64,000 bases of DNA from Paraburkholderia madseniana (GTDB taxonomy: Bacteria > Pseudomonadota > Gammaproteobacteria > Burkholderiales > Burkholderiaceae), in the NCBI RefSeq assembly GCF_009690905.1, contig NZ_VOSW01000045.1, forward strand, positions 1-64,000, given 5' to 3'. Below the pieces are notes generated by a model. The model was not told where the DNA came from and made no database searches. It was given only the letters and a program-made list of their open reading frames with translations. Each line of letters opens with the position of its first letter. Position 1 is the stretch's first letter. A program made the position numbers and the translations under genes. Positions 50,711-60,578 of this stretch are shown piece by piece.

Positions 50711-51702
50711 ACGTGTTGTACCTCCATGATTTCCTGCACTGGCCGGTGGCACGCGCGCAACGCATCGGCAGCCGTAGGCGACGCGATAAGCGCAGGCCGC
50801 GACTCGCGGCAGCGGTCGGAGCAATACGTGCAGCGCGGCGCGAATGCGCAGCCTTCGCCGACTTCGCCGGGTAACGGCGGGTTGCCGGGAATGGTTTGCA
50901 GCGGACGGTCATCGTCGTCGGTGAGGCGCGGCAGCGCGTTCAGGAGACCGATCGTGTACGGATGGGTTGGTGCGGCGAACAGCGTGGCGGCGTTCGCCTG
51001 CTCGACGGTTTGGCCGGCGTACATCACCATCACGTCGTCGCACAAACCGGCCACGACGCCCATGTCATGCGTGATCAGAATGATCGCGGTGCCACGTTCG
51101 CGGTTCAGTTCGCGCAGCAGTTCGATGATCTGCGCCTGCACGGTCACGTCGAGCGCGGTGGTCGGCTCGTCGGCGATCAGGATTTCCGGCTCGGAGAGGA
51201 GGGCCATGGCGATCATCACGCGTTGCCGCATGCCGCCGGAGAACTCGTGCGGATACATATTGATGCGCCGCGCGGCATCGGGAATACGCACCGTTTCGAG
51301 CGTTTCGATGGCGCGGCGGCGCGCTTCGCGGCGCGACATCTTGCGATGCAGTTGCAGCGTCTCGGTCATCTGCCGTTCGATCGTCAGGAACGGATTGAGC
51401 GAGGTCATCGGGTCCTGGAAGATCATGCCGATGCGGTCGCCGCGAATCCTGTTCAACGCGGCTTCGTTCATCGTCAGCAGGTTTTCGCCGCGATAGGTCG
51501 CGGCGCCCGACACCTTGCCGTTGCCGGCCAGGAGGCCGAGCAGCGCCATCACCGTCTGGCTTTTGCCCGAACCCGATTCGCCGACGATGCCAAGCGTGCG
51601 GCCCGCTTCGAGCGAAAACGATACGCGCTGCACCGCGTCGACGGGTGCGCCCTCGCGGCGCGTGAAGCGCACGCTCAGGTCTTTGACTTCGAGTAGCGGC
51701 AT
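50707..51702 (-). CDS. oligopeptide ABC transporter ATPase (OppD-like)
   Basis: 331 residues. Walker A GESGSGKSQ, signature EFSGGMRQRVMIAMAL, Walker B LIADEPTTALD and a C-terminal Cys-rich motif (GCAFAPRCTYCSDRC) mark the OppD/DppD family. The start lies one base after the permease stop. Together with OppF it forms the heterodimeric motor. Confidence 0.93.
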   Translation of the reverse strand: MPLLEVKDLSVRFTRREGAPVDAVQRVSFSLEAGRTLGIVGESGSGKSQTVMALLGLLAGNGKVSGAATYRGENLLTMNEAALNRIRGDRIGMIFQDPMTSLNPFLTIERQMTETLQLHRKMSRREARRRAIETLETVRIPDAARRINMYPHEFSGGMRQRVMIAMALLSEPEILIADEPTTALDVTVQAQIIELLRELNRERGTAIILITHDMGVVAGLCDDVMVMYAGQTVEQANAATLFAAPTHPYTIGLLNALPRLTDDDDRPLQTIPGNPPLPGEVGEGCAFAPRCTYCSDRCRESRPALIASPTAADALRACHRPVQEIMEVQHV

Positions 51703-51703
51703 G

Positions 51704-52618
51704 TCAGCGGTCCTTCGGGTCGAACGCGTCGCGCAGACCATCGCCGACGAAATTCACGGAATACAGGGTGATGCACAACATCACGGCCGGGCACAGCAGC
51801 AGCCAGGGCATCGAATCGAGTTTCTGCGCGCCGTCCTGGATCAGCACGCCCCAGCTCGTCATGGGTTCCTGCACCCCGAGGCCGAGGAACGACAGTACCG
51901 ATTCGGTCAGCACGATATTCGGTACCGTCACGCTCGCGTACACCACCACCACGCCGAACAGATTCGGCACGATGTGGCGAGCGATGATCGAACGCGAACT
52001 CACGCCGATCGCACGGGCGGCGTCGATGAATTCGCGCGAGCGCAGCGACAGCGTCTGACCGCGCACCACGCGCGCCATGTCGAGCCACGAAAACGCGCTG
52101 ATGGTGAGGACGACCAGATAGAACGCGCGGCCGAACAGCGTCATCATCAGGATGGCGATCAGCATGTAGGGGATCGCGTACATCATGTCGACGATACGCA
52201 TCATCACCGCGTCGACGCGGCCACCCAGATAGCCGGCGGTGGCGCCATACGCCACGCCGATCAGTCCCGACACCAGTGTGCCGAGCAGGCCGACTTCGAG
52301 CGACACGCGCCCGCCCTGCAGCGTGCGCGCGAGCAGGTCGCGGCCGAGTTCGTCAGTGCCGAACCAGTGCATGTTTTGCAGCGTGGGCGCGAGGCTGATC
52401 GCGCTCCAGTCGCTATCGATCGGATTATTCGGCAGGAACCACGGACCGGCCACGCAGGCAATCACGATCAGCAGCAAGACGACAAAGCCGGCGAACGCCG
52501 CGCGGTTGCGCACGAAGCGCGCGGCAGCGGTGGCGAGCGGGCCGCGCGAACGCGGCGCGTTGGCAATGGCCGCGAGCGGATCGAGCGCCGCGGCAGTCGT
52601 TTGAAATGAGCGGGCCAT
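51704..52618 (-). CDS. oligopeptide ABC transporter permease (OppC-like)
   Basis: 304 residues with an N-terminal cytoplasmic stretch, about six helices and the OppC signatures (HWFGTDELGRDLLARTLQGGRVSLEVGL, FIDAARAIGVSSRSIIARHIVPN). It is three bases from the OppB-like gene. Confidence 0.93.
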   Translation of the reverse strand: MARSFQTTAAALDPLAAIANAPRSRGPLATAAARFVRNRAAFAGFVVLLLIVIACVAGPWFLPNNPIDSDWSAISLAPTLQNMHWFGTDELGRDLLARTLQGGRVSLEVGLLGTLVSGLIGVAYGATAGYLGGRVDAVMMRIVDMMYAIPYMLIAILMMTLFGRAFYLVVLTISAFSWLDMARVVRGQTLSLRSREFIDAARAIGVSSRSIIARHIVPNLFGVVVVYASVTVPNIVLTESVLSFLGLGVQEPMTSWGVLIQDGAQKLDSMPWLLLCPAVMLCITLYSVNFVGDGLRDAFDPKDR

Positions 52619-52621
52619 GGA

Positions 52622-53560
52622 TCAGTACCGGATGCGCGGATCGAGCCATGCATACGCGAGGTCGACCAGCAGATTGAACAGCACGGCGACGGCGGTCGTC
52701 AGCACGACGAGGCCGAGCACGAGGGTGTAGTCGCGATTGATCGCGCCGTTGACGACCAGCTGGCCGAGACCCGGCAGCGCGAACACCGATTCGGTGACCA
52801 CGGCCGCGGTGATCGACGAGATGCAGATCGAGCCGAGCAGCGACACGACCGGCATCAGCGCGGGCTTCATCGCGTGGCGCAACACGATCGTGCGGCCCGG
52901 CAGACCTTTGGCGCGCGCTGTGCGGATGAAGTTACCCGACAGCACTTCGATCATGCTGCCGCGCATCACGCGCGCGATCCCGGCAACGTTGATGATGACG
53001 AGCAGCACGATCGGCAGCACGCGATAGCGCCACTCGCCTTCGCCCCAGCCGCCGGCCGGCAGCCAGCCGTGGCCTTCGGAAGTCTTCAGCAGAATCGCGA
53101 AGATCCACACCAGCACCGGCCCGAGCACGAACGGCGGCACCACGTTGCCGATATTGCCGAGCACCATCACGAAGTGATCGACGAAGCGGTCACGCCGCAC
53201 CGCGGCCAGCGTGCCGAGCGCGACGCCGATCACCAGTGCGATCGGCACCGATACGCCGCCGACGCCGAGACTCACCGGCAACGCCTTCCACACCAGATCG
53301 TTGACGCTCCAGTCGGCGTAGCGGAACGACGGGCCGAGGTCGCCGTGCAGCAGCGAGCCCAGGTAGTGGAGGTACTGCAGCCACAACGGTTCGTCGAGGT
53401 GATACTTGGCGTTGAGGTTCGCGAGCACGGCCGCCGACAGGTGTTTCTCCGTGTCGAACGGCCCGCCGGGGGTGAGGTGCAGCAGCAGATAGCACGCGGT
53501 GATCACGGCGAGAATCGTCGGGATCGCCCAGAGCGTGCGGCGCAGCGTGTAAGCCAGCAT
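52622..53560 (-). CDS. oligopeptide ABC transporter permease (OppB-like)
   Basis: 312 residues, six helices. The N-terminal helix (YTLRRTLWAIPTILAVITACYLLLHLTPGGPFD) and the FIRTARAKGLPGRTIVLRHAMKPALMPVVS loop define OppB/DppB. It forms the channel with OppC, 16 bp after the binding-protein gene. Confidence 0.93.
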   Translation of the reverse strand: MLAYTLRRTLWAIPTILAVITACYLLLHLTPGGPFDTEKHLSAAVLANLNAKYHLDEPLWLQYLHYLGSLLHGDLGPSFRYADWSVNDLVWKALPVSLGVGGVSVPIALVIGVALGTLAAVRRDRFVDHFVMVLGNIGNVVPPFVLGPVLVWIFAILLKTSEGHGWLPAGGWGEGEWRYRVLPIVLLVIINVAGIARVMRGSMIEVLSGNFIRTARAKGLPGRTIVLRHAMKPALMPVVSLLGSICISSITAAVVTESVFALPGLGQLVVNGAINRDYTLVLGLVVLTTAVAVLFNLLVDLAYAWLDPRIRY

Positions 53561-53576
53561 GACGGTGCTCCCGCGC

Positions 53577-55193
53577 TTAGTGCTTGATCAGATACATGTC
53601 TTGCGTGGCGCGCTGGTCGACGTAATTGGTCGACGTGTAGCCGCCGACATACGACTTGACCAGCCGGTCCGCCGAGTACTGGAAGAGCGATACCAGCGGG
53701 TAGTCGTTCATGGCCAGATCGTGCGCCTGCGTGAGCAGGGCGGTGCGCTTCGCGTCGTCGAGTTGCAGGTTGCCTTCATCGACCAGTTTGTCGACTTGCG
53801 GGTTGCAGTAGCGCTGATCGTTCTGCACGCTGTTGCAGCGTATCAGATCGAAAAACGAGTTGGCGTCGTTGTAGTCGACGAACCAGCCGTCGCGCGAGGC
53901 CTGCACCTTGCCGTCGTGGCGTTGCTTGAGCAGGACCTTGTATTCGACGTTTTCGAGCTTGGCGGTCACGCCGAGCTTGGTGCGCCATTCCGAGGTGGCA
54001 AACAGCGCGACCTTCTTGTGCAGGTCGTTGGTGTTGTAGGTGAGGGTGAACGTCAGCGGCTTCGCGTCCGAATAGCCTGCGGCCTTCAACAGATTGCGCG
54101 CGTAATCGACGCGCTTGGCCATCGGCCAGCTTACCCAGTCAGGCGTGAAGACGTTCGAGCCTTCCGTGCCCTTGGCGATCAGGCCGTACATCGACACCTC
54201 GCCGTCGGCCGTTATACGCTTGGTCAGCAGGTCGCGATCCAGCACCATCGCCAGCGCCTGGCGCACTCGCTTGTCCTTGAATGCCGGGTCTTCGTTGTTC
54301 AGGCTGTAGTAGTAGGTGGCGATCTGCAGGCCGGTTTTCAGTTCGGAGCCGAACTGTTTGCTGACCTGCGCATAGATGCCCGACGGAATCGAATACGTGT
54401 AGTCGAACTGGCCGGCCTGATACATGCGCATCGCCGTTTCGTCGTTTTCGATCGGCAGATAGGTCACTTTCGTGATCACGACCTTGCTGGCGTTCCAGTA
54501 CGTGCTGCTTTTGGATGCCACCAGCCGGTTGCTCGGCTGCCAGTCGGTCAGCACATACGGGCCGTTACCGACGAAGTTGCCCGGACGAGTCCAGTCGCCG
54601 CCGAATTTGGTCACGGTCTCACGATTGACCGGGGCCATGGCCGGCATGGCGGTCAGTTGCGGGAAGAAGGCGGCCGGCACTTCGGTGGTGACTTCGAGCG
54701 TGTACGGATCGACGGCACGTGCGGCGAGGCTCGTCAGCGGCGCCTTGCCGGCGAGGATCGCCTTGGCGTTCTTCACGAATTCGACCAGCACCGTGTATTT
54801 CGAACCCGTTTTCGGATCGAGCACGCGTTGCCATGCATAGATGAAGTCAGCCGCCGTGACCGGCTGGCCATTGCTCCAGCGCGCATCGTGGCGCAGCTTG
54901 AAAACCCACGTAGTCGGCCCGGTGCGCGTCCACGATTGCGCGACGCCCGGCACGATCGCGCCGGCCGCGTCGATGCGCGTCAGACCTTCGAACATGTCGA
55001 GCGCGATCGTGTCGCCGGTCCAGGATTCGATATGCGCGGGGTCGAGCGATTCGGTTTCGGCCGGTACCTGGCGGGTCATTTCCTGGCTTGCGGCGAGGGT
55101 GACACCTGCGGGTACGTTGACGGCGAAGGCGGAGGGCTGAAACGTAAGGACGAGCGCGGTCAGCGCCGTCGCGTAAGCAAACGGGGTTTTCAT
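53577..55193 (-). CDS. oligopeptide-binding periplasmic protein (OppA/MppA-like)
   Basis: 538 residues with a signal peptide (about 1-24). The mature protein follows the OppA pattern (PAETESLDPAHIESWTGDTIALDMFEGLTRIDAAGAIVPGVAQSWT, then FKLRHDARWSNGQPVTAADFIYAWQRVLDPKTGSKY, and a C-terminal YPLVSLFQYSADRLVKSYVGGY). It binds peptides, possibly murein tripeptide, in the periplasm. First structural gene of the Opp set, 181 bp downstream of an XRE-cupin regulator on the same strand. Confidence 0.93.
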   Translation of the reverse strand: MKTPFAYATALTALVLTFQPSAFAVNVPAGVTLAASQEMTRQVPAETESLDPAHIESWTGDTIALDMFEGLTRIDAAGAIVPGVAQSWTRTGPTTWVFKLRHDARWSNGQPVTAADFIYAWQRVLDPKTGSKYTVLVEFVKNAKAILAGKAPLTSLAARAVDPYTLEVTTEVPAAFFPQLTAMPAMAPVNRETVTKFGGDWTRPGNFVGNGPYVLTDWQPSNRLVASKSSTYWNASKVVITKVTYLPIENDETAMRMYQAGQFDYTYSIPSGIYAQVSKQFGSELKTGLQIATYYYSLNNEDPAFKDKRVRQALAMVLDRDLLTKRITADGEVSMYGLIAKGTEGSNVFTPDWVSWPMAKRVDYARNLLKAAGYSDAKPLTFTLTYNTNDLHKKVALFATSEWRTKLGVTAKLENVEYKVLLKQRHDGKVQASRDGWFVDYNDANSFFDLIRCNSVQNDQRYCNPQVDKLVDEGNLQLDDAKRTALLTQAHDLAMNDYPLVSLFQYSADRLVKSYVGGYTSTNYVDQRATQDMYLIKH

Positions 55194-55374
55194 CGGTTGA
55201 GGTCGCAGGAAAGGTCGAGAGAAGAACGCGCTGGCGCCAGGGCGCCCGGTTATCTGCGGTGCTCGGGGCAGGGCGGCCCTTGTTGCCCGTGTTGGTTGCG
55301 CGACATGCAGGATTCCTTACATTTCGTAATGCAGGCAAACCCTGGCCGGATCAACCGGAAAAGGTGCCTGCTTT

Positions 55375-55947
55375 TTAAAACAGTCTCGGTGTACCCACCC
55401 AGACGACCACCGTCTCGATACGCGCGGTATTCGCCCAGCTATGAGGCACCGTCGATTCGTAATGCGCGCTGTCTCCCGCGTGCAGCACGAACGTCTTACC
55501 TTCCAGCGTCAACGACACTTCGCCGCTGATCACATACATAAACTCTTCACCGGCATGCGTGGTGACTTCCGAGCGTTTCTGCCCGGGCGGCATCCTCACG
55601 AGGATCGCTTCGAGCTGACGGCCGCCCGTCAGATTAGTCAACCGTGCAAACAGATTGGCTGAGTCTGCAAAACCGAAAAACTTCAACTGATCGCCGCGGC
55701 ACATCGAGCGTTCTTCGCTTGGCGTGTCGACGAAATACTGCACCGTCACCCCGAGTGCGTGGGCAATCCCGGCCAGCGAAGTGATGGACGGTGACGCCAG
55801 ACCGCGTTCGACTTGCGACAAAAACGGTTTGGAAATCCCCGCCGCTGTTGCCGTTTCATCCAGCGTGCGCTTCAGCCGTTGCCGCAGCGCGCGGATCTTG
55901 CTCCCAAGTTCGAGTGCCGGGTTGTTCTTTTGAATTGTCGTGACCAT
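55375..55947 (-). CDS. XRE-family regulator with cupin domain
   Basis: 190 residues. The N-terminal helix-turn-helix (LGSKIRALRQRLKRTLDETATAAGISKPFLSQVERGLASPSITSLAGIAHALGV) is followed by a cupin barrel (about 110-185: SEVTTHAGEEFMYVISGEVSLTLEGKTFVLHAGDSAHYESTVPHSW) that should bind a small ligand. This is the PuuR-like layout. There is no Shine-Dalgarno ahead of the ATG. The upstream region has two GTTTGAT copies 20 bp apart. It likely controls the Opp genes immediately downstream. Confidence 0.92.
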   Translation of the reverse strand: MVTTIQKNNPALELGSKIRALRQRLKRTLDETATAAGISKPFLSQVERGLASPSITSLAGIAHALGVTVQYFVDTPSEERSMCRGDQLKFFGFADSANLFARLTNLTGGRQLEAILVRMPPGQKRSEVTTHAGEEFMYVISGEVSLTLEGKTFVLHAGDSAHYESTVPHSWANTARIETVVVWVGTPRLF

Positions 55948-55976
55948 AGCAGGAGGAAATTAGCCCGTCAAAATTT

Positions 55977-56003
55977 GTTTGATATAAGTAAATATGGTTT
56001 GAT
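55977..56003 (+). promoter_or_regulatory. direct repeats upstream of the XRE-cupin gene
   Basis: GTTTGAT at 55977-55983 and 55997-56003 have a 20-bp period in an AT-rich stretch just upstream of the regulator's start (read on the minus strand as ATCAAAC). They are candidate operator half-sites. Confidence 0.4.
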
Positions 56004-56894
56004 TGCGGTCCAGGCCGGGGTGGCGGGCCGTTCAGCGCCCGGTCGTGCAAGGGGCCGCAATTTCGAGACAACGCTCTATGTTGCCAGAACCGAAATCCGC
56101 GCCAGCCGTTTTGACCGGCAATCGGCGAGAAACTGAAAGCGGATGCGGTAAAGACTGCTGTATGCAATGGGTGTCGGCATTGATGCAAATTGAGGATCAG
56201 GAGACGTTAAAGGCATGACATCAAAGACTATTTTCAGCCACGCCCGACTGGGGAACGAAGGAATATGGCGTGTAAGAACAGGTAATTGGCGTGGCATCAG
56301 TGAATTCCCTGAGTGACGAACCGTGCTTCTGTTTGCAGAATCAGGCCCGCTTGGCGGATGGGCGCACGTGTTTGTATCAGACGCGACGCCAACCGCTGTT
56401 TTTTATTCCGCGCGCAGCGATCCTGCGCGGCGGAGCATTGTCCGGCACGTTCCATCAGAACGCTCGCCGGCATGAGGACATGACTATCACTGCCGATTTT
56501 TCCCGCCGTGGGCTGTGTGCCCGCCGCCCGGCGCGGCCGTCATCTGCCGCCCGCCGGATAGCCGTTCCCCACAATGCTTTATCATTGAGCCCGTTCCGCT
56601 TGCCGGAACCCGAGCCCGATGTGGCGCAGCGTCCCCCAAGGGCAGTTCCTTCGGGACGTCCCGCGTGGCGGGCCTCCATCCCATTCCCTGGTTTTTCTGC
56701 TGGTACCGGCGCCTCGCTTTGCAACCTGGTTTGCAGATGAGCGCGTAGCTGAGCGTGCCGCTCGCTACGCACATGCTATGCAAATGCGTGTGCCGCGGTC
56801 GCGCGGGCTCCGCCGACCGTTTTCCCAGATCCAGTTTTTCGCGCCGTGTGGCCAGTCCGCGTGCCGCTGCAACCGTAAGAACAAGAGGTACATG
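56004..56894. other. long non-coding stretch before the peptide symporter gene
   Basis: About 890 bp with no convincing gene, although some frames stay open because of high GC. Small hairpins lie at 56572-56587 (CAATG/CATTG) and 56593-56609 (GTTCCG/CGGAAC), and CCCGC-N3-GCGGG lies near 56661-56673. These could be an RNA leader or degenerate repeat. No riboswitch class was recognised. Confidence 0.4.
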
Positions 56895-58436
56895 ATGAAT
56901 TCGTCCAATCCCGCCAGCGCACCGGTCTCGCAGACCCGTTCGTTCTCGACGGTCTTTCTGATCGAGATGTGGGAGCGCTTTGGCTACTACGGGATGGCCG
57001 CGCTGCTGGTCCTGTTCATGATCGACAAGCTGAACTTCACCGACAGCCACGCCACCCTCACGTGGGGCGCGTTTACGGCACTGGTGTATGCCTCGCCGTC
57101 GATCGGCGGCTGGATCGGCGACAAGATTCTCGGCGCGCGCCGCACGATGATCTTCGGCGCCGGCGTGCTGGCAGCCGGCTATCTGATGCTGGCGTTACCT
57201 AATGAGCAATTGAGCTACATGTACGCGTCGCTCGGCGTGATCGTGGTGGGCAACGGGCTGTTCAAGGCGAACGCCGCGAATCTCGTGCGTCGCATCTACG
57301 AAGGCGACGACGCGCGCATCGACAGCGCATTCACGATCTATTACATGGCGGTCAATATCGGCTCGACGGTGTCGATGCTCGCGACGCCGTGGATCAAGGA
57401 TCATTGGGGCTGGCATACGGCATTCGCGGTCTGCTGCGCCGGCATGCTGCTGTCGGTGCTGAATTACTTCATCATGTTCCGCACGCTCGCGCATATCGGC
57501 TCCACGCCGGACGCCGAACCGATCCGCTGGAAACGCGTCGGCGCGGTTGCATTGGGCGGTATCGTGCTCGGCACGGTCACGATGTTCGTGCTGCAGCACA
57601 AGGCGATTGCGGTGGCTTGCGTGTACACGGCGGGCGTCGCGATTCTGGCGATCTTCGGCTACATGCTGGTGAAGTGCGAACGCTCAGAGCGCTCGGGCCT
57701 GGTGGCGGCGCTGATCCTGACCGCGCAGGTGATCCTGTTCTTCGTGTTCTACGTGCAGATGTCGACGTCGCTCACGCTGTTCGCGCTGCGCAACGTCGAT
57801 CCACGTTTCATTCTGTTCGGCCAGACGTGGTTCACATGGAGCGCCGCGCAGTTCCAGGCGCTCAATCCGATCTGGATCATGTTGCTGAGCCCGGTGCTCG
57901 CGCTGCTCTATACGAAGCTCGCGAAGAGCGGCAAGGACGTGCCGGTCGCGGTGAAGTACGCGTTCGGCTTCGCGGTGGTGGCGGCCGGCTTCTTCGTCTA
58001 TGCGGCGAGCGGTAACTACGCGGTGAACGGCCGCGTGTCGTCGTGGTTCATGGTGGGCGGCTACGGTTTGTATTCGCTCGGCGAATTGCTGGTGAGCGGC
58101 CTCGGCCTCGCGATGATCGCGCGCTACGTGCCGGCGCGGATGAGCGGCTTCATGATGGGTGCTTACTTCGTGGCGACCGGTGTTTCGCAGTATCTGGGCA
58201 GCGTGGTGGCGAACTTCGCGCAAATGCCTGCGGGCAATCTCGATCCGCTCGAATCGCTGCCGCTGTACACCAAGTTGTTTAACGGCTTGGGTTGGCTTGC
58301 GGCGTTGGGCGCGCTGATCGCCGTGCTGCTGTTGCCGCTGATGCGCAAGCTCTCGCGTGAGCATCAGCGTTGCGGCGATGAAGCGCGTGAGAACGCGCGG
58401 CAAGCGGCTGCATTGAATGGAGTAGTGGCGGAGTAA
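56895..58436 (+). CDS. proton-dependent oligopeptide transporter (POT/PTR family)
   Basis: 513 residues from the second ATG (56895), which has GAGG at seven bases; 56892 is an alternative. It has about 14 helices and the POT signatures: FLIEMWERFGYYGMAALLVLFM with the ExxERFxYY motif, and the PTR2 motif region GNGLFKANAANLVRRIY. It imports di- and tripeptides with protons. It lies divergent from the XRE-cupin/Opp block and ends at a perfect hairpin terminator. The in-frame region upstream is unlikely to be coding. Confidence 0.92.
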   Translation: MNSSNPASAPVSQTRSFSTVFLIEMWERFGYYGMAALLVLFMIDKLNFTDSHATLTWGAFTALVYASPSIGGWIGDKILGARRTMIFGAGVLAAGYLMLALPNEQLSYMYASLGVIVVGNGLFKANAANLVRRIYEGDDARIDSAFTIYYMAVNIGSTVSMLATPWIKDHWGWHTAFAVCCAGMLLSVLNYFIMFRTLAHIGSTPDAEPIRWKRVGAVALGGIVLGTVTMFVLQHKAIAVACVYTAGVAILAIFGYMLVKCERSERSGLVAALILTAQVILFFVFYVQMSTSLTLFALRNVDPRFILFGQTWFTWSAAQFQALNPIWIMLLSPVLALLYTKLAKSGKDVPVAVKYAFGFAVVAAGFFVYAASGNYAVNGRVSSWFMVGGYGLYSLGELLVSGLGLAMIARYVPARMSGFMMGAYFVATGVSQYLGSVVANFAQMPAGNLDPLESLPLYTKLFNGLGWLAALGALIAVLLLPLMRKLSREHQRCGDEARENARQAAALNGVVAE

Positions 58437-58456
58437 TCGCTTCCGGTAGTGCAACA

Positions 58457-58500
58457 AAAATGGCGCGCCTCGTATTACAGAGGCGCGCCATTTTGCGTTT
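58457..58500. terminator. strong bidirectional-type terminator after the POT gene
   Basis: A 15-bp perfect stem (58457-58471 with 58480-58494) around an eight-base loop, starting with AAAA and ending TTTT, followed by GCGTTTT. It terminates the transporter message. Confidence 0.88.
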
Positions 58501-58627
58501 TATGCGCGGTTCCTTGTCGTAAATGTCCGGTACGTTTCTGCTCCGATGGCGGCGACGGAGGTAAGCTTACGGCCGGTATTGGTCTTTCGGAATAAGCATT
58601 TCCCGGATATTTAAGGTAACCACTCGG

Positions 58628-60106
58628 ATGGACATCCATATCGCGGTCGACGGGCGTCACGATCTGTCCGGACAGATCTACCGGCAGTTGCGTGCCGGCA
58701 TACTCGAAGGGCGCCTCGCCGGCGGCACGCGTTTGCCGTCCACGCGCGATCTCGCCACGCAATTGGGCGTCTCGCGCAAGACCACACTCGAAGCATTCGA
58801 ACGCTTGCTCTCTGAAGGTTATCTGAGCGCCCGCGCCGGTTCGGGCACCTTCGTCGCCGACGGTCTGGAGCGTCTGCCGATGGAGCGCTCGTCGCATGCA
58901 CTGGCGGTTGAGTCGGCGCGCGAGCGGGCGAAGGCGAAGCCGAAAGCGGCAGCGCGTGCCCAACCGCTGTGGGAAGAGATGCCCGAGACTTTGCCATTGC
59001 CGCGGCCCACGGTGGCCTCGCCGCACGATTTCGTCGGCGGCGCGACCGACAAATCGCTGTTCCCCTTCGACGTCTGGCGCCGCTGCGTGAACCACGCATT
59101 GCGTGTGCAGGCGCGCAGCCCAGGCACGTATCGCGACGTGGCCGGCGAACAGGAATTGCGCCTCGCGATTTCGCGCTACCTGGCGTTCAACCGGGCGGTC
59201 GCGAGCAACTGGGACGACGTGATCGTCACGCAAGGCGCGCAGCACGCGCTCGATCTGATCGCGCGCATCACATTGCGGCCCGGCGAGATCGCGGCGCTCG
59301 AAGACCCAGGCTATCCGCCGGTACAGGCGTGCTTCACGGCCACGGGCGCACGCGTGGTGCCGGTGCCGGTGGACGCCGAAGGCCTGATCGTGAGCAAGCT
59401 CCCGGACAAGGCGCGGATCGTCTACGTGACGCCCTCGCATCAGTTCCCGCTCGGCATGCCGATGAGTCTGGAGCGGCGCGTCGAGTTGCTCGAATGGGCG
59501 CAGAAACGCGGCGCCGTGATCATCGAAGACGACTACGACTGCGAGTACCGTTTCGAAGGCCGGCCGATGGAGCCGCTGAAGAGTCTCGACCGCGCCGGTC
59601 TGGTCGCATACGTGGGGACGTTTTCGAAGACGATTTTTCCGGAACTGCGGGTCGGCTACGTGGTGCCGCCGGCCTCCCTCTATGGCCCGCTTCTCAAGGC
59701 CCGACAGATTGCCGACTGTCACGGCTGCACCCTCACGCAAACCGCGCTCGCGACCTTCATGCTCAACGGCGACTTCGCCAAACATCTGAGGCGCATGCAC
59801 AAGACCTATGCGGCGCGCCGCGCGATGCTGCTGAAGCATTTGCAGGGCGACCTCGCGCCGTGGTTCGAACCGATTGTGCCGACCGCCGGCATCCATATGG
59901 CGACGTGGCTGAAGGCGCCGTTGACCGAGGAGGCGCTAGTGAGCGCCGCGCGTGAAGCGTCGATCGGTTTGTATGGGCTCGCGCCGTTTTATCAGCGTGC
60001 GAAGCCGCAGCCCGGTTTGATGTTGGGTTACGGCAGCATTGCGGTCGAACATATCGACGCGGCCCTTACCAGGCTCGCCGACATTCTGCCGCGGCTCGCC
60101 CGCTGA
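58628..60106 (+). CDS. MocR/PdxR-type regulator (GntR DNA-binding plus aminotransferase domain)
   Basis: 492 residues. A GntR winged helix (SGQIYRQLRAGILEGRLAGGTRLPSTRDLATQLGVSRKTTLEAFERLLSEGYL) is joined by a basic linker (about 90-120) to a fold-type I aminotransferase domain (DVAGEQELRLAISRYL, EDPGYPP, EDDYDCEYRFEG). The PLP-binding lysine is in GTFSKTIFPELRVGY. MocR proteins use PLP as co-sensor. PdxR members control vitamin B6 synthesis, others amino-acid pathways. No obvious target lies beside it, so no name is given. Confidence 0.91.
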   Translation: MDIHIAVDGRHDLSGQIYRQLRAGILEGRLAGGTRLPSTRDLATQLGVSRKTTLEAFERLLSEGYLSARAGSGTFVADGLERLPMERSSHALAVESARERAKAKPKAAARAQPLWEEMPETLPLPRPTVASPHDFVGGATDKSLFPFDVWRRCVNHALRVQARSPGTYRDVAGEQELRLAISRYLAFNRAVASNWDDVIVTQGAQHALDLIARITLRPGEIAALEDPGYPPVQACFTATGARVVPVPVDAEGLIVSKLPDKARIVYVTPSHQFPLGMPMSLERRVELLEWAQKRGAVIIEDDYDCEYRFEGRPMEPLKSLDRAGLVAYVGTFSKTIFPELRVGYVVPPASLYGPLLKARQIADCHGCTLTQTALATFMLNGDFAKHLRRMHKTYAARRAMLLKHLQGDLAPWFEPIVPTAGIHMATWLKAPLTEEALVSAAREASIGLYGLAPFYQRAKPQPGLMLGYGSIAVEHIDAALTRLADILPRLAR

Positions 60107-60185
60107 CGACTCAAAACACGCTCGAACATTACTTAAGCCTATCCTTGAAACGGCCTGCGATTTTCTGTCGCAGAGCAATGTTAGC

Positions 60186-60226
60186 CGCCCCTTGCAGAGA
60201 CTTTCGCTGCAGGGGGCGTGTTTTTT
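60186..60226 (+). terminator. intrinsic terminator after the MocR gene
   Basis: CGCCCCTTGCAG (60186-60197) pairs with CTGCAGGGGGCG (60207-60218) with one wobble, followed by TG and six T. Confidence 0.82.
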
Positions 60227-60578
60227 CCGTCGCGTGAATCGGCGTGGCGAACGCGTCGGCGAGTCACGGTTTCGCCATCGAGTCGCTATCCGTCGACGAT
60301 CGCCCGGTGCCGAAAGTGCCTCAATTCAGGCGTCGAAATGGCTTGTAACGCACGTTACGTGTTCGTGTTGCAGACCGGTCCGACGCGCGCCGCCGCACGT
60401 TTACCCGCTAAAACAAGGATCAAAATGTGTTGCGCAGTCTGCGCCGCGCAACAAACCTTCGCTGTTATACACAAAAGAGTCGCGCAAATCGTATTAGCGC
60501 TTGTAGAATCCGGCGTTGAAGCGTGCGCATACCGTGTGCGCTTCGTGCAATTTACTGACCACTACAGGTAGGAGAAAC
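60227..60578. other. upstream region of the HU-like gene
   Basis: About 350 bp, more AT-rich towards the gene. TAGAAT at 60504-60509 is a plausible -10 element, but I could not identify a matching -35 hexamer. GTAGGAG gives a strong ribosome-binding site just before the ATG. Confidence 0.4.

Noticed and set aside
56619..56894. In-frame extension of the POT transporter
   Set aside because: Arg/Pro/Phe-rich sequence without family similarity; GAGG before 56895 supports the shorter protein.
58475..59896. 473-residue minus-strand ORF opposite the MocR gene
   Set aside because: Composition typical of an antisense shadow; the plus-strand gene has clear domains.
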